Positions 25,768 through 34,081 of a stretch of DNA of 34,592 bases are shown here, one piece after another (position 1 is the first letter of the stretch; the number at the start of each line of letters is the position of its first letter). Under the pieces are notes generated by a model. The model was not told the origin of the DNA and made no database searches. It worked only from the letters and a program-made list of their open reading frames with translations. The DNA lies in NCBI GenBank assembly GCA_020724775.1, contig DYGG01000035.1, forward strand, positions 1-34,592, read 5' to 3'. Made by a program: the position numbers and the translations under genes. Source of the DNA: Ignavibacterium sp. (GTDB lineage: Bacteria; Zixibacteria; MSB-5A5; GN15; PGXB01).

Positions 25768-27261
25768 TTGAAAGGGAGGTCGTTTTTCCCTATTGGGGCA
25801 GGTGGGCGATATTTTTCAGTGGGGCTGGTTGCTCTCGGCTTCACTGTCCTGGGTTTTATTTTGGCGTCTAATCTTGACTTCACCCAGAAATCAGTAGCGA
25901 CCATTCCGCAGGGGGAATATCCGACCGTCAGAAACTCGAGCGGAGAGAATGTTTCTCCTTTCGTGGCGGTGGTCGAGCAGAAAAGCAACGCTGTGGTAAA
26001 TATCTCCGTGGAGCAGGAGGCGCAACCGCGACACTATGACGATTTCTTCTGGCGCTTTTTTCAGGTGCCCAATGAGCCGTCCGTCTCCTTTGGTTCCGGA
26101 TTTTTCTTCAGGCCCGACGGTTATATCCTGACCAACAATCATGTGGTGCGCAATGCCAAGCGGGTGGCAGTCAGAACGGCAACGGGGTATCAGTATGACG
26201 CTCAGGTGGTCGGGGCCGACCAGGAAACAGACCTGGCGGTGCTGAAGGTAGAACCAGAGGAAAACATTATTTACATTCCGTTCGGCAACTCCGATGAAAT
26301 CAAAGTCGGCGATTGGTCGATCGCCATCGGTAACCCATTCCCGCAGCAGGGACTGGACCGAACGGTAACTGTTGGAGTGATTTCGGCTAAAGGTCGCAGT
26401 AATCTGAGATTTGGCAGCGAATCGCCACGGTACCAAGATTATATTCAGACCGATGCCTCCATCAATCCCGGAAACTCCGGAGGTCCTCTTTTGAACCTCA
26501 AAGGGGAAGCGATTGGGGTCAACGCCGCCATTTCCAGCCCGTCAGGCGGTTCGGTTGGAATCGGTTTTGCGATTCCGATTAATATCGCTCGGGCGATAGT
26601 ACCGGACCTGATTGCCAGCGGAAAGGTCTCGCGCGGGTGGCTTGGCATCTGGCTTTCGGCAGTAACACAAGCGCAAGCCAAGAGATATGGAATGGATGCC
26701 GTCCGGGGCGTACATGTCGACTCTGTCTTCCGCGATTCCCCCGCCGACCACGCCGGTATCAGACGGAACGATATTCTCATTAAGTTTAACGACCATGATG
26801 TCAATGACCCGGGGCAATTATCGGTCTTAATCGCCACTGCCCCGCGCAATCAGGATGCCCAGATAGCGTTACTAAGAGGGGGAAAGAAGATCACAGTTAC
26901 TGCCCGGATAGTTGACCGGGAGCAGTACCAACTGGCAAACGCCCGGCAGTTTACGCCGAGCGGCGAAAGATTATCTTGGTTGGGGATGGAACTTCTGGAT
27001 TTTACGGAACAGATTGCCGCGGAAAAAGGTTTTGGGGATTATTTCCCGGGCGTTTATATCGACCGGGTGGCTCGCGGCTCACAGGCTGACAGGGCTGGTA
27101 TCCAGCCCGGCTCCATTATCACACAGGTGGACCGGAACGATATCGGTAACCTGCGGGAGTTGCGAACCATTGCGGAGCGGCTGCGGGGAAGCCGCACCGC
27201 CGTTCCTATTCTTCTGGTTGACCCCAGAGGTACGATTGAATATAAGGCCATCAGGCCATGA
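25768..27261 (+). CDS. htrA: HtrA/DegP-type periplasmic serine protease with two PDZ domains
   Basis: This 497-residue Do-type protease handles misfolded envelope proteins. A basic start and a hydrophobic helix (about 15-34) give a membrane anchor or signal. The trypsin-like domain has the triad His125 (TNNHVV), Asp155 (QETDLAVL) and Ser237 (PGNSGGPL). PDZ1 spans about 280-370 (RGWLGIWL ... GVHVDSVFRDSPADHAGI) and PDZ2 about 395-495 (WLGMELLD ... GVYIDRVARGSQADRAGI). The TTG start is set by GGAGG with 7-nt spacing and an in-frame TGA two codons upstream; the nearby ATG at 25761 is in another frame and abuts the GGAGG. Confidence 0.95.
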   Translation: MKGRSFFPIGAGGRYFSVGLVALGFTVLGFILASNLDFTQKSVATIPQGEYPTVRNSSGENVSPFVAVVEQKSNAVVNISVEQEAQPRHYDDFFWRFFQVPNEPSVSFGSGFFFRPDGYILTNNHVVRNAKRVAVRTATGYQYDAQVVGADQETDLAVLKVEPEENIIYIPFGNSDEIKVGDWSIAIGNPFPQQGLDRTVTVGVISAKGRSNLRFGSESPRYQDYIQTDASINPGNSGGPLLNLKGEAIGVNAAISSPSGGSVGIGFAIPINIARAIVPDLIASGKVSRGWLGIWLSAVTQAQAKRYGMDAVRGVHVDSVFRDSPADHAGIRRNDILIKFNDHDVNDPGQLSVLIATAPRNQDAQIALLRGGKKITVTARIVDREQYQLANARQFTPSGERLSWLGMELLDFTEQIAAEKGFGDYFPGVYIDRVARGSQADRAGIQPGSIITQVDRNDIGNLRELRTIAERLRGSRTAVPILLVDPRGTIEYKAIRP

Positions 27262-27341
27262 AAACCGGGTGCGACTCCTGTCTCTCAATAGGGAATAGGA
27301 AAGCCCGTATTACCGTATAGGAAAAGGAGTTAAAATTCATC

Positions 27342-28196
27342 GTGGCTAAACAGTCGTTAAAGTACCGCGACGAAGACAGGTCGCTTGACCTGTATCTCCG
27401 AGAAATTGGGGAGACTCCCCTTATCCCGCCGGAAGAAGAAGTGCGATTGGCAAAGAAAATAAGGCAGGGCGACAAAAATGCCCTGGAATCATTAACCAAA
27501 GCCAATCTGCGATTTGTTGTTTCGGTGGCAAAGCAGTATCAGAATCAGGGTCTTTCGCTGGCCGACCTAATAAACGAGGGGAATATAGGTCTTATAAAGG
27601 CGGCGAAACGGTTTGATGAGACCCGCGGATTCAAGTTTATTAGTTACGCCGTCTGGTGGATTCGTCAGGCTATCCTGCAGGCACTGGCTGAGCAGAGCCG
27701 TATTGTGCGGCTTCCGTTAAACCGCGTCGGAACGTTGCATAAGATCGGCAAGGTCTCCAGTTCGCTGGAACAGGATCTGGGGCGGGAACCGTCGCCCGAT
27801 GAAATCGCCCGCGAATTGGACCTCTCCGAAATGGAGGTCTCCGACACCCTCAAGATTTCCAACTCGCATCTTTCGCTGGATGCTCCCTTTTCGGTAAGTG
27901 AAGACAATTCACTGATTGATATCCTTGAGGATGAATTTCAGCCGGCGCCGGATGAGGAACTTTTGAGTCAGTCTTTGAAACTTGAGATTGAAAAGGCCCT
28001 GGATACGCTGACGCCTCGTGAGGCGGAAGTAATCAGCCTCTATTTTGGTCTCAATCATGAGAAGGCTCTAACTCTGGAGGAAATCGGGGCGCGCTTTTCG
28101 CTCACTCGGGAGCGGGTGCGTCAAATTAAGGAGAAGGCGATTCGCCGCCTCCGTCACGCCTCCCGCAGCCGCTCACTGCGAGCGTATCTGAATTAA
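27342..28196 (+). CDS. rpoD: Primary-type RNA polymerase sigma factor (sigma70, no region 1.1)
   Basis: This 284-residue sigma factor holds regions 1.2 ([20 protein letters not shown]), 2 ([42 protein letters not shown]), 3 ([16 protein letters not shown]) and 4 ([44 protein letters not shown]). Region 1.1 is absent, as in the short housekeeping sigma factors of Bacteroidetes-like bacteria. It is close enough to RpoD to be the housekeeping factor, but an RpoS-like alternative factor cannot be excluded. The GTG start has AAAGGAG upstream with a longish 12-nt gap. It lies 80 bp after htrA and may be co-transcribed with it. Confidence 0.93.
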   Translation: MAKQSLKYRDEDRSLDLYLREIGETPLIPPEEEVRLAKKIRQGDKNALESLTKANLRFVVSVAKQYQNQGLSLADLINEGNIGLIKAAKRFDETRGFKFISYAVWWIRQAILQALAEQSRIVRLPLNRVGTLHKIGKVSSSLEQDLGREPSPDEIARELDLSEMEVSDTLKISNSHLSLDAPFSVSEDNSLIDILEDEFQPAPDEELLSQSLKLEIEKALDTLTPREAEVISLYFGLNHEKALTLEEIGARFSLTRERVRQIKEKAIRRLRHASRSRSLRAYLN

Positions 28197-28214
28197 CACC
28201 TGAAATCGATGAGT

Positions 28215-28240
28215 AAGCCCCGCCCTTGCGGGGTTTTTTT
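28215..28240 (+). terminator. Rho-independent terminator of the htrA-rpoD unit
   Basis: CCCCGC (28218-28223) pairs with GCGGGG (28228-28233) around loop CCTT, the flanking AAG/TTT lengthens the stem, and seven T residues follow (28234-28240). This is a textbook intrinsic terminator 19 bp after the sigma factor stop. Confidence 0.92.
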
Positions 28241-28346
28241 ATTTATCTACCAGTCTCTGTAACCGACTAAATCAATACCAGAGATAGGCAATTTGCCCAA
28301 AAAACCAGTTGCCCTCCGGGGGACGTAATGATATCTTAAACCCCTT

Positions 28347-28432
28347 GCCGAAGTGGTGAAATTGGCAGACACGCTGTGTTCAGGGCGCAGTGCCCACAAG
28401 GCGTGGGGGTTCAAATCCCCCCTTCGGCACCA
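28347..28432 (+). tRNA. tRNA-Leu, anticodon CAG
   Basis: The 86-nt sequence folds as a class II tRNA. The acceptor stem GCCGAAG pairs with CTTCGGC, followed by discriminator A and an encoded CCA. The D-arm region reads GTGGTGAAATTGGCAGAC as in leucine tRNAs, the anticodon stem CTGTG/CGCAG (one T-G pair) carries anticodon CAG at 28381-28383, a long variable arm follows, and the T-arm is GGGGGTTCAAATCCCCC. It reads CUG leucine codons. Confidence 0.96.
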
Positions 28433-28439
28433 AATTTTT

Positions 28440-28472
28440 GACCCGCCGAATAGAATTCGGCGGGTCTTCTTT
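28440..28472 (+). terminator. Terminator after tRNA-Leu
   Basis: A 12-bp perfect stem (28440-28451 with 28455-28466, loop AGA) starts 7 nt after the tRNA CCA and is followed by TTCTTT. It most likely ends the tRNA transcript. Confidence 0.8.
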
Positions 28473-28581
28473 ACCTCGAAAACTCCACCTAAGACAGTGA
28501 TCTCTGCTGCCGGCTGGCAAGTCTGCTGACCTTGTGACGATATCGATGGGGCGGCTTTTATCGAAACAGTGACGTGATGCC

Positions 28582-29556
28582 TCAGCTCACCTGAGCCGTG
28601 TCCGCTTCATTGTCATCAGTTCCGACATAAGCATCGTGGTATTCCACCAGGTACTCCTGCGCCGCGGTGTCATCCGGATCAAGCCACAGTGCCTGCCATA
28701 GCATTCGCAGAGCCTCTTCATACTGCTCGTGCATTCCCAGCAGGACCCCCAGATTGCGGAAACCCTCGGAGCGGTTGGGGTGAACAATCGTGACCTTGCG
28801 GAAAACCCCTTGCGCTTCATCGAGCCGTTCAAGTTGCACCAGAGAATTCCCGTATATGAGGGCATTTCTGAAATCCGCCGGATTGTTTTTGAATCCCTGC
28901 CTGGCATATTCAGCCGCCGACTTATAATCCTCGAGGTCAAAAGCACAGTCTGCCATCACGGCATAGCAAGAGAGACGTGACTCCATATCCGGCGCCAACT
29001 TGAGCGCCTTTGCCACCGTAACCAGCGCTTCGAAACGGCATCTGGTGGTAACATAGGTGTCAGCCAGGGCAGCATAAAGCGCAAAATCAGCATAACCGCG
29101 GTCGATACCGAGACAGAAAATCCCAATTGCCGCTTCACAAAGTCCGTCAGCGGCCAGGGCTCCGCCCAGAATCTGATAAACATTGCGGCTATTTATGCTG
29201 TTAACCCGACTTTCGAGCATAATGTCCACGGCGATGTTGAACTCTCCTCGCTCGGCGGCGATGATTGCCATGACATAGCGCGCGGCGAGTAACTGGGGTC
29301 TCTCTGTCGACGCCCGACGGAGATAGTTTTCGGCTTCAGTCAGATACCCCCGGTCGTAATAGAGCCTGCCCAGAGTGGTCAGAGAGTATTCTTCGCCCGT
29401 AATCGGAAGCGGGCACTGGCTGTCAGTTACCGCCGACAATGCCTGAGGCGAACCCTTCTGTCTTAATACGGACAGCCGGCTTCGCAGATGCTGCCAGAGA
29501 TTCATAATAGCCGAACGCAGCGCCGGAAATACTCTTATCCCTCTTATGTAATTCAT
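28582..29556 (-). CDS. TPR-repeat protein, unknown function
   Basis: The protein (324 residues from the chosen ATG) consists largely of tetratricopeptide repeats, for example LTTLGRLYYDRGYLTEAENYLRRA, AEYARQGFKNNPADFRNALIYGN and FRNLGVLLGMHEQYEEALRMLWQALWLDPDD. It has no clear signal peptide, and the tail is acidic (GTDDNEADTAQ). TPRs mediate protein-protein contacts; the partner is unknown. The frame is open to a TTG at 29604, but the ATG at 29556 has GAGG 9 nt upstream; an ATG at 29565 is an alternative. It is the only gene in its transcript, with a long structured region upstream. Confidence 0.78.
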   Translation of the reverse strand: MNYIRGIRVFPALRSAIMNLWQHLRSRLSVLRQKGSPQALSAVTDSQCPLPITGEEYSLTTLGRLYYDRGYLTEAENYLRRASTERPQLLAARYVMAIIAAERGEFNIAVDIMLESRVNSINSRNVYQILGGALAADGLCEAAIGIFCLGIDRGYADFALYAALADTYVTTRCRFEALVTVAKALKLAPDMESRLSCYAVMADCAFDLEDYKSAAEYARQGFKNNPADFRNALIYGNSLVQLERLDEAQGVFRKVTIVHPNRSEGFRNLGVLLGMHEQYEEALRMLWQALWLDPDDTAAQEYLVEYHDAYVGTDDNEADTAQVS

Positions 29557-29623
29557 CCTGACCATCCTCGCCGAATCATACCGGGATGATTCCGCTTGCT
29601 TCAAAACATTTCTCTTTCATATC

Positions 29624-29655
29624 CGACAGGAGAGAGCCCCCCGACTCTCCAGTCG
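29624..29655 (-). other. Hairpin in the leader of the TPR gene
   Basis: CGAC-A-GGAGAG (29624-29634) pairs with CTCTCC-A-GTCG (29645-29655), ten pairs with one A-A mismatch. On the minus strand the 10-nt loop reads TCGGGGGGCT. It lies about 70 nt upstream of the TPR gene ATG and has no T-run on either side, so a regulatory or stabilising leader structure is more likely than a terminator. Confidence 0.5.
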
Positions 29656-30064
29656 AGATATTGCCATAGAATTGCGGCATCGCTCCATTCAGTTACGCAA
29701 CACCACTACTACGGTGATGCGATACTGCCACGGGCAGACCGAGAAACAGTTTATTAAATTTTCTGGATGATTGAGATTGAAGTGATGAAGAGAACTGAGA
29801 TAAATTGCGTATTCAGCTTCGCAAGCCGAATGAAATTCTTATTCCGGTCAATACTTCAATGTCAACCATCGGTTGTTTGATTCAAGTCTTGGAATAAAGA
29901 CTCAAACATACAACAGGCTCCATTGTTGGCGACGGAGCAACCACTTCAATGGTTTGGATCCGTTCATTAGTTCGGACACTTTTCGCTCACTTTCCAAAAA
30001 ATCGACAGTGCACAGAATTCCCGCGCCTGCCAGTGCAAAGTTTAAATGGATAAAACGGTGTATG

Positions 30065-30093
30065 ATATTATCGGCAGGCAGCCGCGTTGTCAA
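30065..30093 (-). promoter_or_regulatory. Minus-strand sigma70-type promoter
   Basis: TTGACA (30093-30088 on the minus strand) and TAATAT (30070-30065) are spaced by 17 bp. It would start a transcript near 30058 that runs towards the TPR gene about 500 nt away, giving either a very long leader or a separate small RNA. Confidence 0.45.
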
Positions 30094-30122
30094 GCAGAAA
30101 ATTTTCGACGAAACAGAAAAAT

Positions 30123-30149
30123 TATCATATTGGTTGGAGTAATATGATA
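30123..30149. repeat. 9-bp inverted repeat, possible operator
   Basis: TATCATATT (30123-30131) and AATATGATA (30141-30149) are exact inverted copies separated by 9 bp, GGTTGGAGT. The 18-bp centre-to-centre distance is near two helical turns, which suits a dimeric regulator. It sits between the divergent promoters. Confidence 0.45.
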
Positions 30150-30199
30150 TATCCCCGAAAAGAAGCCACGTCGAAACGAAAGAGAGAGTCCCTAGCAAA

Positions 30200-30274
30200 G
30201 ACTGCGAAATCTCTACCGGCGGGTAGAGATTACAGAGGCAGTCCCCGCTTGCAAGTTCTTATAGCGCAAAGGGG
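30200..30274 (+). other. Predicted structured element with two hairpins, unassigned
   Basis: An outer stem GACTGC/GCAGTC (30200-30205 with 30238-30243) encloses a perfect 10-bp stem AATCTCTACC/GGTAGAGATT (30208-30217 with 30222-30231) capped by GGCG, with an asymmetric internal loop GA/ACAGAG. A second hairpin follows: CCCC-GC-TTGC (30243-30252) with GCAA-A-GGGG (30266-30274). The layout resembles a small RNA or aptamer, but I cannot match it to a known riboswitch class. It lies upstream of the promoter at 30348, so it would not be in that leader. Confidence 0.4.
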
Positions 30275-30347
30275 TGAAATTATGTACTTTATTCCGATGC
30301 AATTGTAGAATAATGGAGAGAAAAATAGTTGTTTCAACGGATAATAC

Positions 30348-30376
30348 TTGACAATCAGGACAAATTTTGTTACTTT
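30348..30376 (+). promoter_or_regulatory. Promoter of the multihaem cytochrome cluster
   Basis: TTGACA (30348-30353) and TACTTT (30371-30376) are spaced by 17 bp, with transcription expected near 30383. The spacer holds GGACAAATTTTGTT (30358-30371), close to the sequence in the act promoter, and a CAAATTTG palindrome follows at 30382-30389. GAAGGA at 30391-30396 serves the next gene. Confidence 0.6.
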
Positions 30377-30407
30377 TTTCACAAATTTGAGAAGGATATA
30401 CTAGTCT

Positions 30408-30869
30408 ATGCAGAACTTTTTCGTCGCAATGGTTTACCGGGTAAGTTTGGCGTTCTTAATGATGACCGTTGTTGGTATCTCCCAGTCATCTGATTCCTCC
30501 CGTACCGTGGAATCCGAAGAGGAATTCGTTATCGAGACACGGCATCGTCTTTTCCCGAATTTTGGTCAGGTAGATACCGTTGCCATTGGTGAGATTTTTC
30601 TGGTGGGGGAAGAAGAACTGAAAGCGGAGGTTTTGAAATTTAATCCTCACCTGGGGATAACAGACAGCGGCAAATATCTCCAGATGACTGATACCTTATA
30701 TAATCCGGCGGTTTTGGTTCGTTTGACTATGGAGGACGGGCGAGTTCAGGAGAGTTGGGGCTTTTACGTGATAGATGCCCCGCACTACCGACGGGACAAT
30801 CTCTTTGGCTTCAAATTGGTTGATTTCAAAGTGGGCGAAAAGTATATCAGGCCGCCTGAAGGTATGTAA
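30408..30869 (+). CDS. Secreted protein with ResB-like periplasmic region
   Basis: This 153-residue protein has an N-terminal hydrophobic segment (about 5-25) that acts as a signal peptide or anchor. The rest recalls the periplasmic domain found in ResB-type cytochrome c biogenesis proteins: TRHRLFPNFGQVDTVAI, then TLYNPAVLVRLTMEDGRVQESWGFYV and an F-K-L ending (recollection of the family pattern, low certainty). It carries no CXXCH. It is followed 11 bp later by the 42-haem cytochrome gene, so a role in its maturation, export or holding is a fair inference. ATG 30432 is an alternative start. Confidence 0.75.
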   Translation: MQNFFVAMVYRVSLAFLMMTVVGISQSSDSSRTVESEEEFVIETRHRLFPNFGQVDTVAIGEIFLVGEEELKAEVLKFNPHLGITDSGKYLQMTDTLYNPAVLVRLTMEDGRVQESWGFYVIDAPHYRRDNLFGFKLVDFKVGEKYIRPPEGM

Positions 30870-30880
30870 AGGCTCCGGGC

Positions 30881-33800
30881 ATGGCAAGTCACAAGCGGTT
30901 GAAAATTATGGTGGGGGCAGGGGCGGCAGTAATTCTTCTGCTCATAATGGTGGGGGATATTCAGGCGGCAAAGAGTTGCTACGATTGTCATCAGGAAGCC
31001 AAAAAAGCCTACAGTTCCCGCAAAATAATACATCAGCCGGTCAAAGTGCAGGATTGCGAGTCGTGTCATAAACGGCACGGTTTTTCGCAACAGTTGATTC
31101 TCAAAGATAATACATCGGAACTCTGTTACGGTTGTCACACTGACCTGAAAGAGCCGTTTGCATCCGGACAGAAGCACTTTCCGGTGGACAAGGGGGTCTG
31201 TTGGGATTGTCATGACCCTCACGCCTCCGACAAGCGTCATCTTCTTCGCACCGGAAAAGAGGGAGCCGATGACCCTCTGTCCTGCCTTATCTGTCATCAG
31301 ACCGACCTTCAAGGATCGCTGACGGCGGAGCATACACATCCGCCATTTGCCGACCTTGATTGCGGCCGATGTCATGCCGCACACAGCAGCGCTCATGACG
31401 GACTTCTCTTGAAAGCGGCAAATGAACTATGCGGGGAGTGCCATAAAGGAAGCGACCGCGCTCTTCAAGCGGCGCATAAAGATAAAAATACCGAGTCGCT
31501 CCAATGTTCCGACTGCCACTCCGGTCACTCGTCAGCCAACGCTTCCCTTCTTTCCGAGAATACCCATGCCCCTTTTGCCTCCGGCGATTGCACCATCTGT
31601 CATTCGCTGCCCGGCACGGCGGGGAAGGTCACTTTTGAAGCCGGTGTTACACCGGGAGCAATCTGTGCTAATTGTCATGATGAGCAAGCGCGCGGCGCCG
31701 AAAAACCGTTCCCCCATGCTGCCGTTGGCCCAGACAATTGTGTCGAATGTCACGACCCTCACTCGTCGCGGCACGGACAACTTCTCAAAAAAGCGGAGAT
31801 TGAACTTTGCGCCGACTGCCATAGTGATATAGTCGGCGGCGAGGGAAAGGCGCCGCATCTTCCGGCGCTGGCGGGAGAGTGCAGCAAGTGCCACGAAGTG
31901 CATGGCTCCGAAAGTAAAGCGCTGGTCAGGAAGGTTGGCTCGGCGCTCTGTTTGGAATGTCATACCGGTTTTGCCGCGCGCAAGGATTCCGCCTCCGCCG
32001 TCCATGCTGCTCTCGATGAATGCCTTACCTGTCATGACCCCCACGAAGGGGAAGTCGCCCCGGTTCTAAAGAAAAAACCGGGCGACCTCTGTGTCGATTG
32101 TCATGGCGCCGACCAGACCGCTCTGATGGCTCGCTCCGGGCATCAGCCATACCTGACTTCAAACTGCGTTGAATGCCATCAGCCGCATTTCAGCAACAAG
32201 GCGCATCTGGTCCGCGAAGGAGAACAGACTCTCTGCCTCAAGTGTCATGCCGACATCGGAACGCGAACCAGTATGGAATTCCCTCATCCCCCGGCCACGG
32301 AGGATTGCCTGAACTGTCACCAACCCCATTATTCGGAGCAGTTGCACCTTCTTACTGCCCATGAAGAAGAACTTTGCGCCAATTGTCACAACTTCGACGA
32401 ACTTCAAATCAATCAGAATTTCGTTCATACCCCGGCGCAGGAAGGGGACTGCACCGGATGCCACAATCCACACGGCGCCACACGGGCAAATCTGCTAACC
32501 GGACGAATCAGGAAAGTCAATATCGAGGGCCGGATGGTGGGACGCGTACCGCATCTGACCGATAAATCTTCCGACCTCTGTTATACCTGTCATGAGGACC
32601 TCTCCGAGAAATTTCGTCGACAGGGAGTGCATAAGCCGGTGGAGGAGGGAAAATGCGATGCCTGTCATGCCCCGCATGGTTCCTCCCATTTTGCTTTTGT
32701 AAAAGATTCCTCCGCGGCGCTTTGCGGCAGTTGCCATACTTTGAATGATTCGCTTACGGCAGCGCACAACAACTATGACTTATCTTCCGCCGACTGCCTC
32801 GATTGCCACAATCCCCATATCTCGGAGAAGCCGAAACTGCAGCGGGCAAGCAATCACCCTCCTTATGAAACGAAAGACTGCGAGGGATGCCATACGCAGT
32901 CATCCGACGGCAAAATACAACTGGCGGGGGAACTGGGCGAACTTTGCCAGGTCTGCCATGACGCTGTAACTTCCGATATGGAGAAGAAACATCAGCATGC
33001 CGCCTTCGTCGGCGGTGATTGTCTCACCTGCCACGCGGCTCATGCTTCCGACCGGCAAAAACTCCTGCGTGCTGATGAGAACCAACTTTGCTTCAGTTGC
33101 CACGGCGACCTTAAGAATTTACGCCGATTATCATCACAGCACGAGCCGTTTCACGCAGGGAAATGCCTCGATTGCCACGAGCCGCATGCCTCCGATAACA
33201 CCGGGTTAATAAATAAGTCAAAAGAGACCTTCTGCCTTAGTTGCCATGACGATTTGAAGAAGGAACTGGATGGGGGACCGGCGCATAAACCGCTCCTGAC
33301 CGGAGAATGCGGCGCCTGCCATTTGCCTCATGCCGGAAAAAACGAGGCTCTTCTGGTCAGCAATAAACAGGAACTCTGCGGTAAGTGCCACGATCTGAAA
33401 TCGACGAAAATATCTCTGGCGCATAGCGGCTTTGATGTTTCTCAGTCCGATTGCCAGAGTTGTCATGCGCCCCACGCCGGAAAGAAAAACGTTCCGGGAC
33501 TACTGTTACCCCAGGCGCATCAGCCGTTCAGCGCCAAAGAGTGCGGTTCCTGCCATCAGGGGACAACGGCAACCCCGCTGATTGCGTCGCCCAAAGCGCT
33601 CTGCCTTGATTGCCATAAAGATTTCGCGCCTCAGATGGCTCGCGCCGTCGTGCACGAACCGGTGAAAAGCGATGACGGTTGCACCGGTTGTCATTCCCCG
33701 CATGTCGGTTTCGGAAAAAGTCTTCAGATAAAAGACGGTTACAAGACCTGTTTGACCTGCCATAACAGCGCGGAATTTACCGGAAAGGTGAGACATCAGA

Positions 33801-34081
33801 TCGCCTTTGAGGATTGCGGGAATTGCCATCAGCCGCACAGCGCCGATTACAAGGGGCTGCTTGATACCGAAGATATTATGGGTCTTTGTATGACCTGTCA
33901 TCCTGACGCCAGGAAAACACATTACCATCCGATGGGCGAAGGGATTACCGACCCGCGCACTAAGGACATGCTGGATTGTATCAGTTGTCATTCGCCGCAC
34001 TCCAGCGAATACACTTCGATACTGATTGCCGATAAAGACCGGAAACTCTGTATTGTCTGTCATGGTGTTTCGTTACACTGA
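30881..34081 (+). CDS. Giant multihaem cytochrome c with 42 CXXCH motifs
   Basis: The 1066-residue protein has a signal peptide (basic start, hydrophobic residues about 11-25, cleavage near IQAA) followed by 42 CXXCH motifs, from CYDCH at residue 33 to CIVCH six residues before the end. Every cysteine I see lies in a CXXCH. The motifs form about 21 doublets of the paired-CXXCH type: one member is followed by x-P-H (CWDCHDPH, CVECHQPH, CDACHAPH and others), and the other follows an EL/AL phrase (ELCYGCH, ALCLECH). The CHxPH and HxPF histidines are likely second axial ligands, so bis-His haems are expected. At about one haem per 25 residues it could carry electrons over a long distance. No membrane anchor follows the signal. 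AAAGG precedes the ATG by 8 nt. Confidence 0.95.
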   Translation: MASHKRLKIMVGAGAAVILLLIMVGDIQAAKSCYDCHQEAKKAYSSRKIIHQPVKVQDCESCHKRHGFSQQLILKDNTSELCYGCHTDLKEPFASGQKHFPVDKGVCWDCHDPHASDKRHLLRTGKEGADDPLSCLICHQTDLQGSLTAEHTHPPFADLDCGRCHAAHSSAHDGLLLKAANELCGECHKGSDRALQAAHKDKNTESLQCSDCHSGHSSANASLLSENTHAPFASGDCTICHSLPGTAGKVTFEAGVTPGAICANCHDEQARGAEKPFPHAAVGPDNCVECHDPHSSRHGQLLKKAEIELCADCHSDIVGGEGKAPHLPALAGECSKCHEVHGSESKALVRKVGSALCLECHTGFAARKDSASAVHAALDECLTCHDPHEGEVAPVLKKKPGDLCVDCHGADQTALMARSGHQPYLTSNCVECHQPHFSNKAHLVREGEQTLCLKCHADIGTRTSMEFPHPPATEDCLNCHQPHYSEQLHLLTAHEEELCANCHNFDELQINQNFVHTPAQEGDCTGCHNPHGATRANLLTGRIRKVNIEGRMVGRVPHLTDKSSDLCYTCHEDLSEKFRRQGVHKPVEEGKCDACHAPHGSSHFAFVKDSSAALCGSCHTLNDSLTAAHNNYDLSSADCLDCHNPHISEKPKLQRASNHPPYETKDCEGCHTQSSDGKIQLAGELGELCQVCHDAVTSDMEKKHQHAAFVGGDCLTCHAAHASDRQKLLRADENQLCFSCHGDLKNLRRLSSQHEPFHAGKCLDCHEPHASDNTGLINKSKETFCLSCHDDLKKELDGGPAHKPLLTGECGACHLPHAGKNEALLVSNKQELCGKCHDLKSTKISLAHSGFDVSQSDCQSCHAPHAGKKNVPGLLLPQAHQPFSAKECGSCHQGTTATPLIASPKALCLDCHKDFAPQMARAVVHEPVKSDDGCTGCHSPHVGFGKSLQIKDGYKTCLTCHNSAEFTGKVRHQIAFEDCGNCHQPHSADYKGLLDTEDIMGLCMTCHPDARKTHYHPMGEGITDPRTKDMLDCISCHSPHSSEYTSILIADKDRKLCIVCHGVSLH

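Larger units (their letters stand above)
29605..30407. other. 800-bp gene-poor region with inverted repeats and divergent promoters
   Basis: No convincing gene is seen here. Two overlapping short frames on opposite strands (about 29873-30142 plus, 29902-30198 minus) have no ribosome site or family features. The region is more AT-rich than its neighbours and contains, in order: a hairpin near the TPR gene, a minus-strand promoter, a 9-bp inverted repeat, a two-hairpin structure and a plus-strand promoter, each listed separately. It separates the minus-strand TPR gene from the plus-strand cytochrome cluster. Confidence 0.7.

Noticed and set aside
25761-25871. ATG-initiated short frame at the htrA start
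   Set aside because: The ATG touches GGAGG with no spacing, the frame ends after about 36 codons, and the TTG in the protease frame has correct spacing.
29873-30198. Two opposing short frames in the gene-poor region (29873-30142 plus and 29902-30198 minus)
   Set aside because: They overlap each other, have no ribosome site, and one covers the promoter and inverted repeat.
30200-30274. Cyclic-di-GMP (GEMM) riboswitch controlling the cytochrome cluster
   Set aside because: GCAAAG and CCGG words are present, as in that class, but the stem layout does not match its P1-P3 architecture and the element lies upstream of the promoter.
30881-34081. CRISPR array or DNA tandem repeat suggested by the regular TGYCAT words
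   Set aside because: The periodicity comes from CXXCH codons in one continuous reading frame; spacing and sequence between motifs vary, and no identical repeats of CRISPR length exist.
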